Below, one piece after another: positions 53,389 through 64,000 of a DNA stretch of 64,000 nucleotides. This DNA is from Pantoea vagans (GTDB lineage Bacteria; Pseudomonadota; Gammaproteobacteria; Enterobacterales; Enterobacteriaceae). Location: contig NZ_CP011427.1 of assembly GCF_001506165.1 (NCBI RefSeq), positions 1,922,001 through 1,986,000 of the forward strand. Direction: 5' to 3'. Position numbers and translations under genes: made by a program. Numbering within the stretch: the first letter of the stretch is position 1; the number at the start of each line of letters is the position of its first letter. The notes below the pieces were generated by a model. That model did not search any database. It had not been told where the DNA came from and was given only the letters and a program-made list of their open reading frames with translations.

Positions 53389-56300
53389 TTACTCCTCCGC
53401 CTTAACAGCAGATTCAGTTGACTGTGCATCGTCATGCGGAATCGCCGGGAACACGCGACGGACCAGAACAAAGAACAGCGGAACAAAGAAGATGGCCAGC
53501 AAGGTGGCGGTCAAGGTACCGCCGATAATGCCGGTACCAATGGCGATACGGCTGTTGGCCCCCGCGCCCGTGGATATCGCCAACGGCAGCACCCCAGCGG
53601 TAAACGCCAGCGAGGTCATAATGATCGGACGCAAACGCATCGACGCAGCATGAATCGCTGCTTTGACCAGGTTCTCCCCTTTGCGGTAATTCTCCTCAGC
53701 AAACTCGACGATCAGAATCGCGTTCTTCGCCGACAGCCCGATAATGGTCAGCAACGCCACCTGGAAATAAACATCGTTTTCCAACCCGCGCAGGCTGATC
53801 GCCAGCAACGAACCAATCACCCCTAACGGCACCACCATCATCACCGAGAACGGCACTGACCAGCTTTCATACAGCGCCGCGAGGCACAGGAACACCACAA
53901 TCAGTGAGATGCCATACAGAGACATCGCCTGGTTACCCGAGAGTTTTTCCTGATAAGAGAGCCCACTCCACGCGAAGGTCGTTCCGGCCGGCAGTTTCGC
54001 CGCCAGTTTTTCCATCGCGGTGATGGCGTCACCCGAACTTTTACCGGATGCGGCCGATCCTTCAATCTCGTAGGAAGCCAAACCGTTATAACGTGACAGC
54101 ACATCTGGACCGTACGCCCATTGGGAGGTAGCAAACGACGAGAACGGCACCATGGTGGTATTACTGCTGCTGTCCGTGCCGCGCACATACCATTGATCGA
54201 TATCTTCAGGCTTGCTGCGGAACTGTTGATCGCCCTGCATATAGACTTTCTTCACGCGACCGCGATCGGTGAAGTCATTGACGTAACTGCCGCCAATCGC
54301 CGCACTGAGCGTGTCATTGATATCGCTGATGGTCAGGCCCAGAGACTGCGCTTTAGCATCATCAATGCTGACATCTAACTGCGGCAGATCCGGCAGCGAG
54401 TTAGCACGCACCGCACTCAATACCGGATCCTGATTGGCTTCGGCAATCAGCTGGTTACGCATCTGCAGCAGCTGGTTACGGTCGGTTGCGCCGCGTCCCT
54501 GTAGCTCAAAGGTAAAGCCGTTGGATTGCCCCAAACCCGATACGGAAGGCGGTGACAGTACAAAGATTTGTGCATCGCGGATACTGGACAGCGCCGCCAT
54601 CGCGCGGCCGGCAATCGCATCGGCGCTGTTTTCGCTGCCTTTGCGCTCGCTCCAGTTTTTCAGAGAAATAAAGCCGATGCCGGCGTTCTGACCGCTACCG
54701 GCAAAACTGAAGCCGTTCACCAACATGCTAACGTTGACGTTGTCCTTCTCTTTGGTCGCGAAGTACTGCTGTACCTGGCGGCGAACTTCACTGGTGCGAT
54801 TTTCAGTGGCACCCGGCGCCAGCTGATACTGCACCATGATATAACCCTGGTCTTCGGTCGGCAGGAAGCCGGTCGGCAGACGCATATAGAGCACCGCGCA
54901 ACCAATGAGCAGCACCGCATAGAGCAGCAGATAGCGCACCGAGCTGTGCACCACATGGCCAACGCCTTTGTGATAGCGCGCCTGCACTTTTTCATAGCTA
55001 CGGTTAAACCAACCAAAGAAACCTTTGGTGCCACTCTCGTGGTTATGCGGTTTCAGCAGCGTGGCGCACAGCGCCGGGGTCAGCGTCAGGGCGACAATCA
55101 CCGACAGCACCATAGAAGAAACAATGGTGATAGAAAACTGACGGTAGATCACACCAGTCGAGCCACTAAAGAAGGTCATCGGCAGGAATACCGCTGACAG
55201 CACCAACGCGATTCCCACCAGCGCGCCGGTGATCTCCTTCATGGATTTCTCCGTCGCCTGGCGCGGCGGTAATCCCTCTTCACGCATCACACGTTCAACG
55301 TTCTCCACCACCACAATCGCGTCATCGACCAGTAGCCCGATGGCGAGCACCATACCAAACATGGTGAGGGTGTTGATGGAGTAGCCAAATACGGATAGCA
55401 CGCCAAAGGTGCCCAGTAATACCACCGGGACGGCAATCGCAGGGATTAAAGTGGTACGGATGTTTTGCAGGAAAACGAACATGACGATGACCACCAGAAT
55501 CACCGCTTCAATCAAGGTCTTAACGACCTCTTCGATTGAAATCTTGACGAAGTCGGTGCTGTCCAGTGGGTAGGCAATCTCATAACCCGCTGGCATGCTG
55601 CTGCGGAATTCATTGATGGCGGATTTAACCTGCTCGGCGGTGGAAAGAGCATTGGCACCCGATGCCAACTGCACCGCGATACCCGAAGCCGGATGGCCGT
55701 TCGCCAGCACGTTCGCGCTGTAGTCTTCATCGCCCATCTCGACACGCGCCACATCACTCAGACGCACCACCGAACCGTCGGTCTGACTTTTCAGCACGAT
55801 ATTGCGGAACTGTTCAGGCGTTTGTAGACGCGAACGGGAACGCACGGTCGCCACCAGTTGCTGCTCTTTGCTGGCGGGCTGCGCGCCCAACTGACCGGAT
55901 GAGACCTGGGTGTTCTGGCTCTCCAGTGCCGTAGTGACATCTGACGGCATCAGTGAATATGAAGCCAGCTTGCTGGGATCAAGCCAAATGCGCATCGCGT
56001 ATTCAGCGCCAAATACCTGCACGCTGCCCACGCCTGGCACACGCGCCAGGGTATCTTCCATGTTACTGACCATATAGTCGGCAACATCCGATGAACTGCT
56101 TTTATTGGTTTTATCGTAAACCGCAAGAATCAGCAGGAAGTCGCTTTGCGCCTTTTCCACCGTGACACCTTGTGACGTCACCGCTGTCGGCAGACGACTC
56201 TCGGCTTGCTGAACCTTGTTCTGCACCTGTACCTGAGCGATGTCAGGATCGGTGCCCTGTTGGAAGGTCACGTTAATTTTCACCTGCCCCGTGGATGCGG

Positions 56301-56550
56301 TGCTGGTGGAGTTAAAGTAGAGCAACCCATCAAGCCCGGTAAGCTGCTGCTCGATCACCTGCGTCACGCTGCTCTCCAGCGTTTCCGCCGAGGCGCCGGT
56401 ATAAGTGGCCTGAATACTGATCTGTGGCGGCGCAACGTCAGGGTATTGTGCAACCGGCAAGCTATTAATACTCAGCAGACCGAACATCATAATGCAGATG
56501 GCGATAACCCAGGCAAAGACCGGGCGGCGGATAAAGAACTGAGCCAACAT
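53389..56550 (-). CDS. RND multidrug efflux pump (AcrB/MexB family, HAE1)
   Basis: 1053 residues, the standard length. It begins MLAQFFIRRPVFAWVIAICI. Proton-relay residues are Asp-Asp in LAIGLLVDDAIVVVENV (helix 4) and Lys in IGLSAKNAILIVEFAEENY (helix 10). Two large periplasmic loops and the pore region PVAQYPDVAPPQI and GLPPRQAT follow the AcrB plan. As a homotrimer it drives proton-coupled export of drugs and amphiphiles through its fusion and outer-membrane partners. It overlaps neither neighbour: 1 nt from the fusion gene and 1 nt before the OprM-like gene. Confidence 0.92.
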   Translation of the reverse strand: MLAQFFIRRPVFAWVIAICIMMFGLLSINSLPVAQYPDVAPPQISIQATYTGASAETLESSVTQVIEQQLTGLDGLLYFNSTSTASTGQVKINVTFQQGTDPDIAQVQVQNKVQQAESRLPTAVTSQGVTVEKAQSDFLLILAVYDKTNKSSSSDVADYMVSNMEDTLARVPGVGSVQVFGAEYAMRIWLDPSKLASYSLMPSDVTTALESQNTQVSSGQLGAQPASKEQQLVATVRSRSRLQTPEQFRNIVLKSQTDGSVVRLSDVARVEMGDEDYSANVLANGHPASGIAVQLASGANALSTAEQVKSAINEFRSSMPAGYEIAYPLDSTDFVKISIEEVVKTLIEAVILVVIVMFVFLQNIRTTLIPAIAVPVVLLGTFGVLSVFGYSINTLTMFGMVLAIGLLVDDAIVVVENVERVMREEGLPPRQATEKSMKEITGALVGIALVLSAVFLPMTFFSGSTGVIYRQFSITIVSSMVLSVIVALTLTPALCATLLKPHNHESGTKGFFGWFNRSYEKVQARYHKGVGHVVHSSVRYLLLYAVLLIGCAVLYMRLPTGFLPTEDQGYIMVQYQLAPGATENRTSEVRRQVQQYFATKEKDNVNVSMLVNGFSFAGSGQNAGIGFISLKNWSERKGSENSADAIAGRAMAALSSIRDAQIFVLSPPSVSGLGQSNGFTFELQGRGATDRNQLLQMRNQLIAEANQDPVLSAVRANSLPDLPQLDVSIDDAKAQSLGLTISDINDTLSAAIGGSYVNDFTDRGRVKKVYMQGDQQFRSKPEDIDQWYVRGTDSSSNTTMVPFSSFATSQWAYGPDVLSRYNGLASYEIEGSAASGKSSGDAITAMEKLAAKLPAGTTFAWSGLSYQEKLSGNQAMSLYGISLIVVFLCLAALYESWSVPFSVMMVVPLGVIGSLLAISLRGLENDVYFQVALLTIIGLSAKNAILIVEFAEENYRKGENLVKAAIHAASMRLRPIIMTSLAFTAGVLPLAISTGAGANSRIAIGTGIIGGTLTATLLAIFFVPLFFVLVRRVFPAIPHDDAQSTESAVKAEE

Positions 56551-56551
56551 A

Positions 56552-57700
56552 TCAGTTGCCCTCGCTGGTCGCGGCTTTATCGTTTGGCGTCACTTCCACC
56601 GCTTTGACGCTCATGCCTGCCTGCACTTTACCGGTGCCTTCCACAATCAGTTTGTCGCCACTGTTGAGCCCCGAGGTAATCAGCCATTTGTTACCAATCA
56701 CGCGATCTGCCACCACTTCACGGCTTTCTACTTTGTTCTCTTTATCTACCACCAAAGCCGTGGCATTGCCTTTGGCGTCACGAGTGATGCCCTGCTGCGG
56801 TGCCAGAATCGCATTGGTTTTTACGCCGTTCGTCACGTTGGCTCGCACATACATGCCGGGCAGAAGTTCATGCTGCGGATTGGGGAAGATCGCGCGCAGC
56901 GTGACGGTGCCGGTCGCTTCATCCACGGACACTTCCGTCAGTTCCAGTTTGCCGGGATGGTCATAGGCGCTGCCATCTTCCAGTTTCACTGTCACCGGCA
57001 CTTCATCCGTGCTCTGCTGCAGTGAGGCCTGCTGGCGCTTCAGTTTTAGTAACTGCACGCTGGATTGGGTCAGGTCGACATAAATAGGATCTAAAGCGCG
57101 GATGGTTGCCAGCGCGGTGGTTTGGCTGGCAGTCACCAGTGCACCTGGCGTAACCGATGAAATACCAATACGACCGCTGATCGGTGCGGTAATACGCGTG
57201 TAGTTCAAGTTGATGCGCGCGCTTTCAACGGCAGCACGATATTGATCAACTGACGCCACATTCTGCTGATAGGTGGCCAGCGCATCGTCAGCATCCTGAC
57301 GCGATACGCCATTTTCTTTCACCAGCGCGGCATAACGTTCCGCTTTCAATTTGCTGCTTTTTACCAGTGCCTGCGCATTTTTCAACTGCGCCACTGCCTG
57401 GTCGTAACTGGCCTGGTAGCTGGCAGGATCGATCTGATACAGCACCTGCCCGGCTTTCACTTCATCGCCCTCAGTGAACAGGCGTTTCTGAATAATGCCC
57501 TCAACCTGAGGCCTTACTTCTGATGTCATGCTGCCCGTGACGCGCCCGGCGAGTTGGCTGTCCAGCGTGACTGATTCGCTTTGCAATGTTTTGACGCCCA
57601 CTTCGGTGGCCGTATTCGGGGCTTGTTGGTTGCTATTTTGATCGCAAGCGGCGACTAACATCACCAGCCCGGCGATCACACTGCGCTGAAAATTCTTCAT
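56552..57700 (-). CDS. RND periplasmic membrane-fusion protein (AcrA/MexA type)
   Basis: 382 residues with a lipoprotein signal (LVMLVAAC). Domains in order: lipoyl/barrel-sandwich halves around EVRPQVEGIIQKRLFTEGDE and ISGRIGISSVTPGALVTASQ, a coiled-coil hairpin (about residues 100-160, AQLKNAQALVKSSKLKAERY), a beta-barrel (GKLELTEVSVDEATGTVTLR) and the membrane-proximal domain. It couples the pump to the OprM-like duct. It is the first gene of the operon; a TetR-type palindrome lies about 15 bp upstream of its ATG. Confidence 0.9.
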   Translation of the reverse strand: MKNFQRSVIAGLVMLVAACDQNSNQQAPNTATEVGVKTLQSESVTLDSQLAGRVTGSMTSEVRPQVEGIIQKRLFTEGDEVKAGQVLYQIDPASYQASYDQAVAQLKNAQALVKSSKLKAERYAALVKENGVSRQDADDALATYQQNVASVDQYRAAVESARINLNYTRITAPISGRIGISSVTPGALVTASQTTALATIRALDPIYVDLTQSSVQLLKLKRQQASLQQSTDEVPVTVKLEDGSAYDHPGKLELTEVSVDEATGTVTLRAIFPNPQHELLPGMYVRANVTNGVKTNAILAPQQGITRDAKGNATALVVDKENKVESREVVADRVIGNKWLITSGLNSGDKLIVEGTGKVQAGMSVKAVEVTPNDKAATSEGN

Positions 57701-57712
57701 GAATTACCCTGT

Positions 57713-57726
57713 AGTGAACGTTCATT
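57713..57726. promoter_or_regulatory. TetR-type operator before the RND operon
   Basis: AGTGAACGTTCATT contains the perfect 10 bp palindrome TGAACGTTCA (57715-57724), 15 bp before the fusion-protein ATG. Sites of this form are typical of TetR-family repressors; a local TetR protein is the likely binder. Confidence 0.55.
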
Positions 57727-58435
57727 CTCAGATTGTAGTCTATCAAAACATCGACTCAGCGACTGTCAGGAAAATGAAAAATTTGCCAGGTACGGGATTC
57801 TGGAAACATGAGGAAATTTAATATTCAGCATGAAAGATAATCATGTTACGAGCTGGCAATAGATATGCCCTGTTAAACACATAACAACAAAATTAAAATG
57901 CATTTATTTGCATTAAAGTGTTTAAATGCACTATTCTAGATTAAAGTGACTTTAGGAAAGGCTATTTTCAATAAATAACTCTCAGTTAAAGTTACTCCCG
58001 ATATCTTCCCCAATTAACATCATCACCCTCTGTTTTATTAACCTCACTCGTCCCTGAATTTATTGAGCAGCCCGTCATAATAAAAAATTATTATTCGCTC
58101 AAAAATAAAGTGGCAGGTGAAACACAGGTTTTTGCTATTGGCTGCCAGGCCAATATTCACAAGGGAAGCGCTATTTGTCGGACTAAAGATGACAATTTAA
58201 TTTGAAGCGTTATGCTTTTGTTAGAAAAGCGTTTAGGAAGTTTCTTATCTTCACACCGACCAGCAAATAATATAAAAACATTTCAAGATTTGTAAATTTC
58301 ACTATTAGCAAAGGGCATCCGTGAAAACGGAATTAAGTGCTCTCAGGTTTTTATTGCCAATTTATTTCAGGATGCAAAATGGAACATTTTGCGGTCCGTG
58401 CGGTAGCCATGCCGAAATAAAAAGGAAGGGTCAAT
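57727..58435. promoter_or_regulatory. AT-rich intergenic region upstream of vgrG
   Basis: About 700 bp with no credible gene, clearly richer in A+T than the flanks, as is common before type VI genes silenced by H-NS. TATTGGC-TGCCAG-GCCAATA (58136-58155) is a clean inverted repeat. The short frame at 58321-58506 overlaps the vgrG start and is not supported. Confidence 0.4.
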
Positions 58436-60762
<2,327 letters not shown>

Positions 60763-60763
<1 letters not shown>

Positions 60764-63057
60764 TGCAGCTGATCAAACCGACACGGCTCAGCCTGATCAC
60801 CCGCCCCTATCGCTGGCAGCAGCAAGACTATCTCGGTGTGGCGGTCATCGCCCTACTGGATATGTCAGCCCAGCCCGAACTGCGCGATGAACAAACCTTA
60901 TGGCAGCGCGTCAGCGAGGAGTTGCAATCTCCCGACGGGGTGTTGGATTTGGCGATACCCAAACGCTGTGCTGAATTTCTCGCCAGTGGCTATGGCTATG
61001 CGGCCCCCGAGGAAACCACCTGCGAAGTCGCGATTCAGGTAGAAAAGATCCGTAAACAGCAAACTGTCGCCCCGCAAACAGCGGCATCGTTTCATGCACT
61101 CGCCATGGATCACCCCATGCGCCAGGCCTTGATGGGAAAAGAATACGACGACCATTGGTTGCAGCATGATTATCCCGGTTTTGCCCGTGACACGGACTGG
61201 CGTCTGTTCAATCAGGCCGCCTCTGACCAGTGGTGGCCGGAGCAGGATGCGTTACCTGCGGGCGCCGAATGGCGTATCGACAACATGCATCCCAGCCAGC
61301 CCGTACAACAGGGCCAACTTCCGCGGTGGCAGGCCCGCGCCTTTGCTACGCGTCAACGTCAGGACACATTGCTGTTCGAAGATCTGGCGATGCGCGCCAC
61401 TACGGTTCATTTCCTGCCGCATTGCGATGAGTTGTTGATCATCTGGCACGGTTGCTGTGCCTGCAATGAAGATGATGCGTCGGATGTGCAATCGCTGATG
61501 GTGGCTTTGGAGCGAGACGAAGCCCCGCGTGACCCGCAACACTATCGCCAGGTTCATCAGCTACGCAGCACCGATGCGGATGCCGCACTACACGCTCTGC
61601 GCGACAGCGATTTGATTGATCCCGCGATCCTCGCTAACGCGTCCCCTGCCACGCTGAATCGCGATCCCGGGCCCTTTGTGCAAAACCTCGCTCGTTACGA
61701 GCAGCAGCAGTGTCAGCAGTTTGATCGCCCGGTACCGGAAAGTGCGCTCCACAATTTCACGGTGGAACAGGACATCGCCGCACAGCTGTCGCGCCAGGAA
61801 AAGGAAGGTGAACAGCACTACCAGCAGATGATGGCGCTCCACGACAAGGAATCCCGGCGCAGCAATGCGGCAAATTTACCGCTGCTGGATGGTGCGGCTC
61901 AGTATCGACAGCAGCGCGAGGAATTACAGGCCAATCGCCATTTGCTCGGTCCACGAGCCAGTGACATTGCACACAGTGAACAGGCATTACTGGACAGCTA
62001 TCGCCTGACCGCGCAGCAGCAAAAATCCGCCCCGCGATTGAGCCTGAGCGATTCAGAAATGCAGCGAAAGCAGCTGATGCATTGCATGGGCAGTGACAAA
62101 GATGCGCGAGGTTGGGATTTAACCGGAGCCGATCTTTCCGGTCTCGATTTACGGGGCATCGATCTGGAAAACGCGTTGCTGGAGAACGTTGATCTGAGCC
62201 ATTGCCAACTCGATGGTGCCGATCTGCGCGGTGCGATTCTGGTCCGCGCCGAATGCCACTTTACCAGCCTGACACATTGCCTGTTGGACGGTGCTAACCT
62301 GGCGCAAGCGCAGTGCTGGCACTGTAACTTTAGCGACAGCAGCCTGAGCGAAGTTGAACTGGAAGATAGCCAGCTGGAGCACTGTGGCTTTGAGCGTGCG
62401 CTTCTGCGCCAGCTGTTTGTGCAACAGGCGACGCTGGCGCACTGCAATCTGCAACACGCCCTGCTCGACCGCTGCGATTTCATGGACTTGCACCTTGAGT
62501 CACTTAATTTTTCTCACGCTCAGTTTACCCAGTGCAACCTGATCCGCTGCGAACTCAGCGCGGTGCAATTTAACCAGATTGAAGCCCAGGGTCTGGCGCT
62601 GGTGACCTGTCGCTCTAACGATCTGTGTTTCGACGATGCACAACTCAAACAGTGCATGTTCACCGCGCAGAGCCAGTTGCCACACGCCCGTTTTCGCCGC
62701 GCCACCCTGGTGGAGTGCAATCTGCGCGACATTGATCTGCAGTCAGCCTGTTTTGATCAAGCAACGCTGAACAGCAGCGACTTCAGCGGTGCCGATTGCC
62801 GTCACGCCAGCCTGCAGCTGTTACGCACGCGCATGAGTCGTTTTGTCCGCACCGATTTACGCGCGGCGCGCCTGACCGGCAGTTTGCTGCTGGGTGCCGA
62901 CCTGCAAAAGAGCCAGCTTGCCGGCTGTGACTTAAGTGATTGCAACCTGTTCCGTGCCGATCTGTCGCAAACCTTCACCGATAGCGCCACCCGCTTTGAC
63001 GACGCATTGATGGACAGCATGAAAACGCTGCCGCGTCGCCGTGAAACTCAGGTATAA
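60763..63057 (+). CDS. DUF2169 type VI adaptor-like protein with pentapeptide repeats
   Basis: 764 residues. Residues 1 to about 300 match DUF2169 (TRLSLITRPYRWQQQDYLGV, RLFNQAASDQWWPEQDAL, HFLPHCDELLIIWHG), a family found beside VgrG and thought to load effectors onto the spike. After a helical linker, residues about 450-750 are pentapeptide repeats of the A-(D/N)-L-x-x type (TGADLSGLDLRGIDLENALL), forming a right-handed beta-helix. It starts inside the vgrG stop (TAATG). The adaptor role is inferred from family and position; the repeat part could instead be effector or scaffold. Confidence 0.8.
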
Positions 63058-63060
63058 ACC

Positions 63061-64000
63061 ATGACGCCAAAAGACATTCAACAAGCCATAAAGCAGGGCA
63101 ACGTGATCCACGCGCTGTCACCTAAACAGCGTGACTTTGCAGGTATGGATCTCTCCGGCGGCTGTTTTATCGGAGTCGATTTGCTGGGTGCAGACTTCCG
63201 CAACTGTAACCTGCACCAAACCCAGTTCAGTGAGTGTCAGCTCTCCGCTGCGCAGTTTGAGCAGGCCCAACTGCGTGAGACGCTGTTTAGCCAGTGCAGA
63301 ATGGTCGCCAGCCAATTTAGCGGCTGCACGCTAACGGATTGCCTGTTCAATCAGTGCGCATTGATAGAAAGCGATTTCAGCGAAAGCATTCATATCAATA
63401 GTCAGTTCAACAAAGGCGATCTCAGCGACAGCAGCTTTTTGCTGGCATCACTTTATCAGTGCGGCTTTCTCACACTGCCCGTTCCACAGTTACTGCTACG
63501 CCATGCCAGCCTTGAGCAGTGCACCATGATGAGCCTGGATCTGCGCCGCACCGATTTGCATCGCAGTCGTTTTACGCTCTGTACCTTTTATCAGTGCGAT
63601 ATGCGCGGCGGTGACTATCGCCAGCAGCACTTTTCCCGCAGTCAGTTCACCGCCAGCCAGCTTGATGAAGCCAGCTTTCACGGCGCCGAGTTGATGCAGT
63701 GCAACTTCAGCCAGGTGTCACTGCGAGCAGTCGATCTGCGCGATGTACAGGCCAGCAAGGCGCTGTTCACCGGCAGCGATTTGCGTGACGCACGCTGTTC
63801 TGCAGCCGACTTTAACCAGGCCATTTTTATGCAGGCGCAGCTGGATGACACCGATTTCAGCCACAGCCAGTTACAACGCGCCGTGCTGCAACAGGCCCAT
63901 GCTGAACGCAGCAATTTCCGCCACAGCCAGCTGCATTACGCCGATTTCTCCTACGCCACGCTCAATCACGCCGATTTGCGTGAGGCGCAGTTTTGCCAGA
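63061..64000 (+). CDS. pentapeptide-repeat protein, cut by the window end
   Basis: At least 313 residues. Repeats begin near residue 25 (FAGMDLSGGCFIGVDLLGAD) and continue to the end with few breaks, giving a long right-handed beta-helix; the only non-repeat part seen is the short N-terminus. It starts 3 nt after the DUF2169 gene and is surely co-transcribed with vgrG. Pairs of pentapeptide proteins after DUF2169 are a known type VI arrangement; whether this one is an adaptor, an effector or an immunity-like protein cannot be told without the 3' end. Confidence 0.8.
   Translation, partial: MTPKDIQQAIKQGNVIHALSPKQRDFAGMDLSGGCFIGVDLLGADFRNCNLHQTQFSECQLSAAQFEQAQLRETLFSQCRMVASQFSGCTLTDCLFNQCALIESDFSESIHINSQFNKGDLSDSSFLLASLYQCGFLTLPVPQLLLRHASLEQCTMMSLDLRRTDLHRSRFTLCTFYQCDMRGGDYRQQHFSRSQFTASQLDEASFHGAELMQCNFSQVSLRAVDLRDVQASKALFTGSDLRDARCSAADFNQAIFMQAQLDDTDFSHSQLQRAVLQQAHAERSNFRHSQLHYADFSYATLNHADLREAQFCQ

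Noticed and set aside
62100..64000. DNA repeats in the pentapeptide genes as recent duplications
   Set aside because: The periodicity is at protein level (five residues) and the DNA units are diverged, as usual for this fold.

Overview
The window looks like chromosomal DNA of a plant-associated enterobacterium of the Erwiniaceae (Pantoea/Erwinia-like). OsmB, RluF, CurA, LplA, a DUF3811 (YjbD-like) protein and a cioAB-cydDC set all resemble enterobacterial proteins, GC content is moderate to high, and intergenic regions carry small palindromic repeats. The species call is inference; no rRNA or tRNA gene was seen.

Region 1 (1-12.7 kb) is a sugar-alcohol locus. Two ABC permease genes at the left edge belong to a transporter that starts outside the window. 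A minus-strand operon follows, with the gene order of the erythritol operon of Brucella and rhizobia: FGGY kinase (EryA-like), GlpD-like dehydrogenase (EryB-like), TIM-barrel isomerase (EryC-like) and SorC-type regulator (EryD-like). Divergent from it is a transporter operon (DUF2291 protein, double ATPase, permease, periplasmic binding protein) and a DeoR-type regulator. The TPI-like and RpiB-like isomerases (EryH/EryI) needed to finish the pathway are not next to it.

Region 2 (12.8-34 kb) is mostly housekeeping and accessory genes: osmB, a Tat-exported amidohydrolase, cyanide-insensitive-type cytochrome bd (cioAB) with cydDC, where cydD carries a +1 frameshift in a T6 run, two very small genes, a HEAT-like protein, DUF1345, DUF3811 and VF530 proteins, an NCS1 permease, a PEBP-like protein, a FUSC-type transporter, a periplasmic lactonase, an XRE regulator with its probable operators, curA, rluF and an HPP protein.

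Region 3 (33.7-48.5 kb) is the most interesting. A Ugp-type ABC transporter with an ADPRibase-Mn-like phosphoesterase is followed by a SorC regulator and a tightly packed operon that I read as D-apionate catabolism: MFS carrier, LerK (L-erythrulose kinase), LerI (TPI-like isomerase), OiaC (3-oxo-isoapionate decarboxylase) and ApnO (apionate oxidoisomerase). DerI (RpiB-like) and a transketolase are divergent from it. The route would run apionate -> 3-oxo-isoapionate -> L-erythrulose -> L-erythrulose-1-P -> D-erythrulose-4-P -> D-erythrose-4-P -> pentose phosphate pathway. LerI and DerI are the same enzyme types that are missing from the erythritol operon 30 kb away, so the two loci may share the lower pathway.

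Region 4 (48.7-64 kb) holds lplA, a pirin, two TetR regulators, an RND tripartite efflux system (fusion protein, pump, outer-membrane factor), and the start of an orphan type VI secretion island: VgrG with a 21-residue polyasparagine tract, a DUF2169-pentapeptide adaptor-like protein, and a second pentapeptide-repeat protein cut by the window end.
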